Shown here one piece after another: positions 1 to 5,501 of a stretch of 5,501 bases of DNA (the first letter of the stretch is position 1; every line of letters begins with the position of its first letter). The notes under the pieces are model-generated. The model did not search any database. It was not told the origin of the DNA and saw nothing but the letters and a program-made list of their open reading frames with translations. Made by a program: the position numbers and the translations under genes. Origin of the DNA: an uncultured Bacteroidales bacterium (GTDB lineage Bacteria > Bacteroidota > Bacteroidia > Bacteroidales > UBA932); assembly GCA_902488725.1 (NCBI GenBank), contig CABTXO010000136.1, positions 1 through 5,501 of the forward strand. The letters run 5' to 3'.

Positions 1-626
1 ATCCCAGCGGCAAATTTGCAGCCCAGAGCCGCAACCGGCGCATGCACGAAGACTTCCTGAACAAAGTGGACGTCAAGAAAGAGAACGTGCATATTCCCGA
101 CGGCAACGTTCCGCAGGACATGGTGCCCGACTTCGTGCGCGATGACGTAGGCGTAGGCGAAGTCGCCGTCCGCGCCCAGCTGGCGGCTCATCGAGGTGAA
201 GAAACTCAGGTCGATGTACACGGATTCATCGGCGGAGCAGTAGAAGGGGCCGATCGAAGAATTGGCGCTTCCGCAGCCGGAAGAGGTGGCGCCGGTGTAG
301 AGCACCATCCTGGGCTTGCGGTACTCCAGGCCCTGCGCGGCGAACTGCGCAGTCCAGATGTCCTCGGTGCCGGCCAGGATCTTGCTGGCGAAGGAAGCCA
401 GCTGCTGTTCTTCTTCGGTGAACTCCGCTTCCTGGTTTCCGCCGGTCTGCTCCAGGCCGCCGTTCCGGGTGACGGCATTGAACACGTCCCCGAGGTTCCC
501 GCCCATCAGCAGGGTAATCAGCCCGACGACCACGATGCCGCCCAGGCCGAGGCCGGCGGCCCGGCCGCCGCTCATTCTTCTGCGATCGTCCACATTGGAG
601 CTCTCGCGTCTTCCGTCCAGTCTCAT
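1..626 (-). CDS. ypfJ: YpfJ-type neutral zinc metallopeptidase, 3' end missing
   Basis: Membrane-anchored metallopeptidase of the YpfJ / neutral zinc metallopeptidase family (Pfam PF04228); the physiological substrate is not known. 208 codons are visible, and E. coli YpfJ is about 287 residues. The start is the ATG at 624-626, because the first residues (MRLDGRRESSNVDDRR) match the family's conserved N-terminus. A glycine-rich stretch and one hydrophobic segment (about residues 24-42) follow, then an acidic linker and the conserved block KPRMVLYTGATSSGCG (104-119), GPFYC (126-130) and VYIDLSFF (136-143). The zinc-binding HEVGH is at 164-168, preceded by LGADGDFAYAYVIA. After HEVGHHV (164-170) the frame stays open to the window edge, but residues 171-208 do not resemble the family. 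The expected ELQAD-type segment with the third metal ligand is not seen. This could be a divergent or broken C-terminus, or an assembly join. Family call is firm; integrity is doubtful. Confidence 0.85.
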   Translation of the reverse strand, partial: MRLDGRRESSNVDDRRRMSGGRAAGLGLGGIVVVGLITLLMGGNLGDVFNAVTRNGGLEQTGGNQEAEFTEEEQQLASFASKILAGTEDIWTAQFAAQGLEYRKPRMVLYTGATSSGCGSANSSIGPFYCSADESVYIDLSFFTSMSRQLGADGDFAYAYVIAHEVGHHVLRNVAVGNMHVLFLDVHFVQEVFVHAPVAALGCKFAAG

Positions 627-670
627 ATTCCTGAGATTTTAGAAATTGTCAATATGTTGTTCTAATTTTA

Positions 671-678
671 CAAATATA
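671..678 (-). promoter_or_regulatory. Candidate -7 box for the metallopeptidase gene
   Basis: On the minus strand this reads TATATTTG, a full match to the Bacteroidetes -7 consensus TAnnTTTG. It lies 44 bases upstream of the ATG at 626, in an AT-rich leader that contrasts with the GC-rich genes. No TTTG is found at the expected 19-base spacing upstream (only ATTT-like sequence), so this is a half-supported promoter. The leader has no clear Shine-Dalgarno sequence. Confidence 0.35.
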
Positions 679-730
679 TTGAAAATAGCCGAGGAAATGT
701 ATATTCGGGAAAGCCCCTATGCGCGAAATA

Positions 731-761
731 TTTGCAATTTCCCGGAATTTCAATACCTTTG
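731..761 (+). promoter_or_regulatory. Bacteroidetes-type promoter of tRNA-Leu
   Basis: TTTG at 731-734 and TACCTTTG at 754-761 are separated by exactly 19 bases. This is the -33 / -7 arrangement (TTTG-N19-TAnnTTTG) used by the Bacteroidetes primary sigma factor. It lies 39 bases before the mature tRNA 5' end, so a short leader would be removed by RNase P. The match in both boxes and spacing makes this the best-supported promoter in the window. Confidence 0.85.
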
Positions 762-800
762 CACTTCCAACGACGGTTCTGCGAACCCCGTTGCCGACCT

Positions 801-888
801 GCCCGAATGGCGGAATTGGTAGACGCGTTGGACTCAAAATCCAATGTCCCTTAAAGACGTGCCGGTTCGAGCCCGGCTTTGGGCACCA
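801..888 (+). tRNA. tRNA-Leu (anticodon CAA)
   Basis: Complete class II tRNA for UUG codons. The acceptor stem pairs 801-807 (GCCCGAA) with 878-884 (TTTGGGC), including one G-T wobble. The D-arm contains the typical tRNA-Leu sequence AATTGGTAGACGCG. The anticodon stem is 828-832 with 840-844, and the loop CTCAAAA (833-839) places the anticodon CAA at 835-837. A long variable arm (845-860) with a short GTC/GAC stem is as expected for leucine. The T-arm is 861-865 / 873-877 with loop TTCGAGC. The discriminator is A885 and CCA (886-888) is encoded. The gene stands alone between its own promoter and terminator. Confidence 0.97.
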
Positions 889-890
889 AA

Positions 891-930
891 CCGGAGTTTC
901 CCGATTTTTTCGGAGACTCCGGCTTTTTTT
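891..930 (+). terminator. Intrinsic terminator of tRNA-Leu
   Basis: CCGGAGT (891-897) pairs with ACTCCGG (916-922), with an inner CCGA / TCGG stem (901-904 with 910-913) around a T loop, followed by C and seven T (924-930). It begins two bases after the encoded CCA. On the minus strand the hairpin is followed only by TTTGG, so it would be at best a weak terminator for the rhamnosidase transcript arriving from the other side. Confidence 0.85.
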
Positions 931-997
931 GCCCCGCAAGTGTTCCTAAACCACATTTCCGTGGATTCCGTCATCATTGGTACGACGGACGGAGCGC

Positions 998-3661
998 TTA
1001 CCGGATGTCAAAGGAATAGGTGCCCTGCGGGACTTCTTCGACGGAGCGGGTGCCGCCGGATGCGGCCGGAACATGGACGGTGGCGTGGCTGCCGACCGGG
1101 ACCGTGACTTCCAGGGTTCCGGCCGTGCCGTCGAAGCGGACCGTGACGGAAACCCAGCCGTAGGGCGTCCGGTTGGCGTAATGGACTTCTGAAAGTTCCT
1201 TTGACAGTTGCGGGCGCACGAAGAAATGCCGGAATGCCGGTGCCTTTTCATCGATCTGGACGCCGGCCAGGTCTTCGTAGAACCAGACGAGTCCGCCCCC
1301 GAACATCGGATGGTTGTGCGAATCTCTCCCGTCCCAGCGCTCCCATGTCGTGGTGGCGCCCTGTTCGAGCCAGAAGCCGTAGCTCGGATAGTCCCGCTGG
1401 TTCATGATCGTGACAGCGAGGTCGTTCAGACCGTTTTCGGCCAGGACTTTGAACAGGAAGCGCGTTCCGAATATTCCCGTGTGCAGGTGCGAGGCATGCC
1501 CCTCCACGATTTCGCGGCGGAGGGCTTCCGCCACGGCGGCCTTCCGCTCTTCGGGCACGCCCATGGCCAGTGCGAAGACATTTCCGCCGAAGTCGCCGTA
1601 GGTATGGTTCCCGGCTTGGAAGAACGCTTCGTGAAAGGCCGTTTTGACCCGGTCCGCCAAGGCGGCATATTCCGTGCGCTCCTCCTGCTCCCCGAGTGCT
1701 TCCGCGGCCTTTGCGGTCAGGTCGGCACAGTACCACAGGTAGAAGGTGTGAACCAGTTCATCCGGTACGGACTTGCCGGGCGGGCACCATTCCCCGAGGT
1801 TGAGCCAGTAGACCGGCGCGTCGGATCCGGCGCCGCCTCGGCGGGAGAGCATGGTGCCCTGCGGGGTCAGCCAGCGGGTCATGTAGCGGACCTGCTCCTT
1901 CATGGCGAAATAATGCCCGCGGAGGGCGTCCAGGTCTCCGTAATGGCGGTAGAATTCCCACGGGATGATGTTCATGGCCGCTCCCCAGGGGACGCCGCCA
2001 CCGCAGCCCGGCTGCCAGGGGGCTCCGTTGGGCACGTAGCCCGTTTCGGGGTTCTGCGCGTCCTGCATGTCCCGGATCCATTTGCGGTAGAAGGCGGCCG
2101 CTCCGAAATTGTACATCACCGTGGGGCTTGCCACTTGACCGTCGCCGGTGTAGGCGGACCGTTCGCGGTGCGGGCAGTCGCTGGCGACTCCGCCGTGCAT
2201 GTTGTCCAGCTGACTGCGCTGCCAGATGGCATTGATCTGATTGAACAGCTCGTTCGACGTGCGGAATTCCGCGGTCATCGGGACATCGGAGTTCACGGCC
2301 TCTGCGGTCAGCTGCGAAGCCGCGAGCTGGTCCACCCCGCGGATCACGGCCTTGCTGAACACGTACCACGTAAACCGGGGACGCCAGGACACAGGATCGT
2401 TGTCTTTGAAGATATACTGCTGCACGCCGAGCGGGGACTCGCAGATGTAGCGGACGTCCAGCGTGTCGCCGGCTTGCCCCTGCACGCCATGGAAAGCGAT
2501 CCAGCCCGAAATTTCCTTGCCGAAATCGACCTCGTATTCCCCTTTTTCATTTTTCCGGAAGGACACCGGAGCCAGGCGCTCCGTCACCTTGTCCGCGGGG
2601 GAGGTCTGGGCGGTCAGTTTTCCGGTCGGAGGCGTGCGGAGGACTGCAGGTTCCCAGCCTGCTTCGTCGCCTTCCGGAGATGCCCAGCCAGGAACTTCCC
2701 GGGCGGCGTCGTAGACTTCCCCTTTGTAGACGTCGTTGCGGATGATCGGCGACCTCCGGCAGCGCCAGGATTCGTTGGACACGATCCGGATCTTTTCGCC
2801 GTCCGTGCACGTGATTTCCAGCTGGCAGAGCAGCCGCGGGCTGCCGAACGGACAGACCCAGTGGCTGAAGCAGTTGTAGAAGCCGTTTCCCAGGATGGCG
2901 CCGATGGCGTTGCCCCCTTTGCGGAGCAGGTTCGTGACATCATAGGCCAGGTACAGCACGCGCTCAGCCCGGAAGTTGTTTTCGATCCTGACAGAGCCGT
3001 ACGTCGCGATTTCAGGCCGATGGGAATAATTGGTGAAATTGGGGACCAGGCAGTCATCCCCGACCTTCGTCCCGTTGAGGTAGAGCTCGAAGTAGCCGAG
3101 TCCGGTCACGAAAACCTTCGCGGAAGCGATCTTGCGGGAGATGTCGAAACTTTTCCGGAAGAGGGGAGCGTCGGCATATTCCGGAAGGGCTCTTTCGCCC
3201 TGCCAGGGCGCACCGATCCAACGGGCCTTCCACTCTTCAGGGCGCAGCAGACCCATGCCCCACTTCGCGGGTTCGCTCCAGTCCGAGACTTTGCCCGTGC
3301 CGTCCGTCACCCGGACGCGCCACCAATAGTCACGGCCGGACTGCAACGACTTGCCGGCATAGGGGATGAGGTAGGATTTGTCCGAAGCGACAGTGCCTGT
3401 GTCCCACACCAGCTTCCCCCCTCGGCGCAGGTCCCGCTCCGAACAGGCGACCTGGATGCGGTACGCACGTTGCGTCAGCCCCTTCAGCGCGGGGTCGGCG
3501 GGTTCGTTGATCCAGGACAGCTTCGGCGCAACCGCCTCGACCGTCGCGGGATCGGTCATGTGTTCACACGTCAGTGCAACCGGCCGCAGACCGGACTGTC
3601 CGGCGAGGGTTGCAAGGCAGCAGATGAAGGTCGCCGAAAGAGTAAGGATAAGCTTGTGCAT
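998..3661 (-). CDS. Secreted GH78 alpha-L-rhamnosidase
   Basis: 887-residue inverting glycosidase that removes terminal alpha-L-rhamnose from plant glycans or rhamnosides, exported to the periplasm or cell surface. Order along the protein: signal peptide about 1-22 (MHK, then a hydrophobic run to LATLAG; no lipobox); Fn3-like N-terminal domain about 25-140; Bac_rhamnosid_N about 165-345 with YFELYLNG at 190-197; beta-sandwich domain about 350-455; (alpha/alpha)6 catalytic barrel about 460-800; C-terminal beta domain about 803-885. The catalytic motif DCPHRERSAYTGD (495-507) gives D495, E500 (general acid) and D507 with the same spacing as D567/E572/D579 of Bacillus RhaB. TTWERW supplies E774 as the likely general base, and SHNHP (781-785) is also conserved in the family. 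Start 3661 was preferred over an in-frame ATG at 3715 because it begins the signal peptide, and the upstream ATG falls on the promoter. The stop is TAA. It is probably monocistronic: no SusC/SusD, sulfatase or sensor lies beside it. Exact substrate cannot be told. Confidence 0.95.
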   Translation of the reverse strand: MHKLILTLSATFICCLATLAGQSGLRPVALTCEHMTDPATVEAVAPKLSWINEPADPALKGLTQRAYRIQVACSERDLRRGGKLVWDTGTVASDKSYLIPYAGKSLQSGRDYWWRVRVTDGTGKVSDWSEPAKWGMGLLRPEEWKARWIGAPWQGERALPEYADAPLFRKSFDISRKIASAKVFVTGLGYFELYLNGTKVGDDCLVPNFTNYSHRPEIATYGSVRIENNFRAERVLYLAYDVTNLLRKGGNAIGAILGNGFYNCFSHWVCPFGSPRLLCQLEITCTDGEKIRIVSNESWRCRRSPIIRNDVYKGEVYDAAREVPGWASPEGDEAGWEPAVLRTPPTGKLTAQTSPADKVTERLAPVSFRKNEKGEYEVDFGKEISGWIAFHGVQGQAGDTLDVRYICESPLGVQQYIFKDNDPVSWRPRFTWYVFSKAVIRGVDQLAASQLTAEAVNSDVPMTAEFRTSNELFNQINAIWQRSQLDNMHGGVASDCPHRERSAYTGDGQVASPTVMYNFGAAAFYRKWIRDMQDAQNPETGYVPNGAPWQPGCGGGVPWGAAMNIIPWEFYRHYGDLDALRGHYFAMKEQVRYMTRWLTPQGTMLSRRGGAGSDAPVYWLNLGEWCPPGKSVPDELVHTFYLWYCADLTAKAAEALGEQEERTEYAALADRVKTAFHEAFFQAGNHTYGDFGGNVFALAMGVPEERKAAVAEALRREIVEGHASHLHTGIFGTRFLFKVLAENGLNDLAVTIMNQRDYPSYGFWLEQGATTTWERWDGRDSHNHPMFGGGLVWFYEDLAGVQIDEKAPAFRHFFVRPQLSKELSEVHYANRTPYGWVSVTVRFDGTAGTLEVTVPVGSHATVHVPAASGGTRSVEEVPQGTYSFDIR

Positions 3662-3685
3662 GGTTCCGTGGGAGAAGTTCGGGTA

Positions 3686-3716
3686 CGAATATACACATTT
3701 TGCAGGCATGTGCAAA
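3686..3716 (-). promoter_or_regulatory. Bacteroidetes-type promoter of the rhamnosidase gene
   Basis: On the minus strand, TTTG (3716-3713) and TATATTCG (3693-3686) are 19 bases apart. The -7 box differs from TAnnTTTG at one base. Transcription would start near 3680, giving a leader of about 18-20 bases before the ATG at 3661, and no Shine-Dalgarno is visible in it. This placement rules out the in-frame ATG at 3715 as the usual start. Confidence 0.7.
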
Positions 3717-3717
3717 A
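3698..3717. promoter_or_regulatory. Operator-like palindrome in rhamnosidase promoter
   Basis: TTTTGCA (3698-3704) and TGCAAAA (3711-3717) are perfect 7-base inverted arms around GGCATG. The palindrome covers the -33 TTTG and most of the spacer of the rhamnosidase promoter, a typical place for a repressor site. Its size suits a dimeric regulator of LacI or similar type, but no regulator gene is present in the window, so the binding protein is unknown. Chance is possible because the arms reuse the -33 box. Confidence 0.45.
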
Positions 3718-4126
3718 CGAAGGATAGGTCGAAAACGGGGCGGCCGGCGGAAGGGCAGCCAAGCCCGAAATGCCGGCAATCCGGTCCTGGGACGGGCCAA
3801 CCGGCCGCGGCCGGCGGCGAGGAAAGCCCTGCGTGCCGCGCCGCGCCGCAGCCGCCGCAGACCGCATGTTGCGGGGTCGATGTCGCCGGGGTTTGAACCG
3901 GACGACGGGATATTCCCTGCTATCTGCAACCGTAAGTGCCTGACCGATAGGCCTAACCGTTTGCCTTCGGCACGTGTTTTTGTCCACCTGGAGACACGCA
4001 TCACCCATAGATGCCCCTCCAAAGCATCCCAACCCTTCCAAGTGGAAGAAATCCGCCACTACTGGCAAACCCATCGTGCACTCTTTCCCGAATATGTTTT
4101 CCCGGATGGCGGCGGAAAATTCCACC
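3718..4126. other. Non-coding stretch, GC-rich in its first part
   Basis: No credible gene is seen. Open frames here are arginine- and proline-rich on either strand, with no recognisable domain, as expected from a GC-rich random sequence. Roughly 3737-3890 is clearly richer in G and C than the surrounding genes and holds a perfect 14-base palindrome, CCGGCCGCGGCCGG (3801-3814), and GCCGC-rich sequence at 3838-3860. The remainder (3900-4126) shows only small hairpins, such as GGGATATTCCC near 3908. Confidence 0.5.
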
Positions 4127-4154
4127 TGCGGACGGCGTGAATATTCTGCATTCC
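4127..4154. repeat. Direct repeat, copy 1 of 3
   Basis: 28-base unit ending in the core TGAATATTCTGCATTCC (4138-4154), preceded by TGCGGACGGCG. It differs from copy 2 at one base. TTTGGGGG follows and resembles the sequence after the other copies. The core contains the palindrome GAATATTC. Confidence 0.85.
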
Positions 4155-4200
4155 TTTGGGGGCAGGGCTGCATCCGGCTTTCGCGTTCGACGCGCGGATG

Positions 4201-4228
4201 TGCGGACGGTGTGAATATTCTGCATTCC
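4201..4228. repeat. Direct repeat, copy 2 of 3
   Basis: 27 of 28 bases match copy 1 (TGCGGACGGTG followed by the 17-base core at 4212-4228), in the same orientation and starting 74 bases further on. ATTTGAGGG follows. A 7-base-pair hairpin (ATGAGGG at 4250-4256 with CCCTCAT at 4263-4269) lies just downstream and is not shared with the other copies. Confidence 0.85.
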
Positions 4229-4337
4229 ATTTGAGGGAAGTGCTTGATAATGAGGGTTGCGTCCCTCATGGTCTGTCGGAAATTTCACTTCTTGGGAGGT
4301 GGTCCCCTTCTGCAGGCCGATAGAAGGTAGTTCCCCA

Positions 4338-4364
4338 TGCGAAGGAATGAATATTCTGCATTCC
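4338..4364. repeat. Direct repeat, copy 3 of 3
   Basis: The 17-base core TGAATATTCTGCATTCC is intact at 4348-4364. The upstream part (TGCGAAGGAA) is more divergent and one base shorter than in copies 1 and 2. GTTGGGGA follows, again similar to the sequence after the other copies. Same orientation; starts 137 bases after copy 2. Confidence 0.8.
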
Positions 4365-4517
4365 GTTGGGGAGCTTCACTTATTGGTTGGCAGGGGTGAG
4401 GGTACGGATGCGGAAGGTTGTGTGGGGGGCGGTTTGAGCGGGTGGAGTGGTGGGATCTACTGTCCGGCAGTGAGGCATAAGATCTGCCGGTGCCGATAAC
4501 ATCAGCTGTGCTGACAA
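4365..4517. other. Non-coding stretch, nothing recognisable
   Basis: G-rich sequence with no supported gene, promoter or terminator. The only structure seen is a small hairpin, TCAGC-TGT-GCTGA at 4502-4514. Confidence 0.4.
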
Positions 4518-4582
4518 CGGTATCCACGCAGCGTTTTGCAAGTTGTTAATTGTCAGTGTGTCGAAAGGTGTCTTGTGGACGG
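4518..4582. repeat. Palindromic element, decayed copy
   Basis: Related to the element at 4601-4667: over the first 43 bases 31 match without gaps, and the 3' part aligns with one small insertion and one deletion. Only the outermost arms still pair (TCCAC at 4523-4527 with GTGGA at 4575-4579). The two copies lie in the same orientation, 18 bases apart. Confidence 0.7.
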
Positions 4583-4600
4583 AGGACCTTGTTTTTTGGG

Positions 4601-4667
4601 CGGCATCCACGGGCCGTTTTGTAAGGGATTGATTCTGAATGTGCCCGAAAACGGCCTGTGGATGCCG
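4601..4667. repeat. Palindromic element with 20-base arms
   Basis: CGGCATCCACGGGCCGTTTT (4601-4620) and AAAACGGCCTGTGGATGCCG (4648-4667) are inverted arms matching at 19 of 20 positions. The odd pair (G4611 with T4657) would be a G-U wobble in plus-strand RNA, so the plus transcript could form an unbroken 20-bp stem with a 27-base loop. No T-run follows, so it is not an ordinary terminator. It resembles a REP-like or miniature mobile element; no matching transposase is in view. Confidence 0.8.
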
Positions 4668-4747
4668 TTAGGGCAGCTCCTCAGTATATTCAGCTTTTCG
4701 CGTGCTGTGGAAGGAGGGGTTGGGAAACAAAAGATGGTGACGAAAAA

Positions 4748-4814
4748 GTCGCGAAGCGACCGCGCCGGGTAGGCGCGAAGTCCCCCTAGGGGTCAGACGC
4801 AGTCTGACGGGGGG
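4748..4814. repeat. Cluster of consecutive short hairpins
   Basis: Four palindromes are almost back to back: GTCGC-GAA-GCGAC (4748-4760), CGCGCC-GGGTA-GGCGCG (4761-4777), CCCCTAGGGG (4783-4792) and GTCAGAC-GCA-GTCTGAC (4792-4808). C4782-4786 could alternatively pair with the G-run at 4809-4814, enclosing the last hairpin. On the minus strand the GTCGC/GCGAC hairpin is followed by TTTTT, so it might act as a weak back-up terminator for the rpoC operon. It is either a REP-like cluster or a structured RNA. Confidence 0.65.
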
Positions 4815-4815
4815 C

Positions 4816-4853
4816 AAAGTAAAGAGGCTGACCAAAAAGTATTGGCCAGCCTC
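4816..4853 (-). terminator. Probable rpoC operon terminator
   Basis: On the minus strand GAGGCTGGCCAA (4853-4842) pairs with TTGGTCAGCCTC (4835-4824) as a 12-bp stem with one G-U pair and a 6-base loop, followed by TTTACTTT (4823-4816). A run of eight A precedes it (4871-4864, minus strand). It lies about 110 bases past the rpoC stop and is the first terminator-like structure there. On the plus strand the G-U becomes an A-C mismatch, so the hairpin favours minus-strand RNA. The tail is interrupted by AC, which weakens the call. Confidence 0.55.
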
Positions 4854-4940
4854 AATTGTGCCGTTTTTTTTCGAGGTTGAAGTCAGCCTTTCCTTCAAAT
4901 ATTGAATTCTCAGCGACTTATTCTGACTTTTTGGTCAGCC
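4826..4940. repeat. 115-bp segment with perfect 15-bp inverted ends
   Basis: GGCTGACCAAAAAGT (4826-4840) and ACTTTTTGGTCAGCC (4926-4940) are exact reverse complements. A third related sequence, GTCAGCCT, is inside at 4882-4889. There is no gene within, and no target-site duplication is evident. The ends have the flavour of transposon termini (many Bacteroidales insertion sequences, as I recall them, end in a similar GGCTG...AAAAGT), so a MITE is possible. The segment begins 25 bases downstream of the rpoC stop and includes the probable terminator. Confidence 0.6.
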
Positions 4941-4965
4941 CCCTTTTCGCATATTCAGAGACGGA

Positions 4966-5501
<536 letters not shown>

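Noticed and set aside
42..665. 207-codon open frame on the plus strand at the left end
   Set aside because: Antisense to the metallopeptidase gene, whose conserved N-terminus and HEVGH motif are unmistakable; the plus product resembles nothing.
3595..3661. Lipoprotein signal in the rhamnosidase because of two cysteines in the signal region
   Set aside because: The residues before the cysteines (TFIC) do not form a lipobox, so an ordinary signal peptide is more likely.
3662..3715. Upstream in-frame ATG that would lengthen the rhamnosidase by 18 residues
   Set aside because: It falls on the -33 box of the promoter and would bury the signal peptide behind a non-hydrophobic extension.
1208..3727. 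839-codon open frame on the plus strand opposite the rhamnosidase
   Set aside because: A codon-bias shadow of the GH78 gene in GC-rich DNA; no recognisable domain, while the minus strand has complete family motifs and a promoter.
3890..3899. T-loop-like GGTTCAAACC on the minus strand, suggesting a tRNA or tmRNA end
   Set aside because: The stem around the loop mispairs after two bases, no acceptor stem or CCA follows, and no anticodon arm could be drawn.
3571..4269. 232-codon minus-strand frame and overlapping frames in the gap upstream of the rhamnosidase
   Set aside because: It runs through repeat copies and the rhamnosidase promoter, is arginine/proline-rich and low-complexity, and has no domain.
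4127..4364. CRISPR array suggested by three identical cores
   Set aside because: Only three copies, unequal spacers of 46 and 109 bases, drifting repeat edges and no cas genes in view.

Overview
The window looks like chromosomal DNA from a GC-rich member of the Bacteroidales. Three things point there. Two promoters have the Bacteroidetes form TTTG-N19-TAnnTTTG (or one base off). The RpoC C-terminus is of the Bacteroidetes type. The start codons show no clear Shine-Dalgarno sequence. Genus is not decidable; high-GC groups such as Rikenellaceae or Cryptobacteroides-like lineages would fit (inference).

Layout: positions 1-626 (minus) hold the 5' two thirds of a membrane-anchored YpfJ-type zinc metallopeptidase. 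It is cut by the window edge and stops resembling its family straight after the HEVGHH motif. Positions 731-930 (plus) are a complete tRNA unit: promoter, tRNA-Leu(CAA) with encoded CCA, and intrinsic terminator. Positions 998-3661 (minus) are a complete secreted GH78 alpha-L-rhamnosidase, with its own promoter at 3686-3716 and a 20-bp operator-like palindrome inside that promoter. Positions 4966-5501 (minus) are the 3' end of rpoC, the RNA polymerase beta' subunit.

Between the rhamnosidase promoter and rpoC lie about 1.25 kb with no credible gene but unusually many repeats. In order they are: a very GC-rich stretch with a 14-bp palindrome; three direct copies of an element with core TGAATATTCTGCATTCC; two related 65-67 bp palindromic elements, one able to pair almost perfectly and one decayed; a run of consecutive short hairpins; and a 115-bp segment bounded by perfect 15-bp inverted repeats. 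The last segment contains the probable rpoC terminator, and its other end could in principle pair with that terminator's 3' arm.

The genes do not form a pathway. rpoC and the tRNA are housekeeping, the peptidase is general, and the rhamnosidase is a stand-alone glycan-degrading gene with no SusC/SusD or regulator beside it in view. The parts most worth a second look are the repeat-rich gap downstream of rpoC and the broken peptidase C-terminus.
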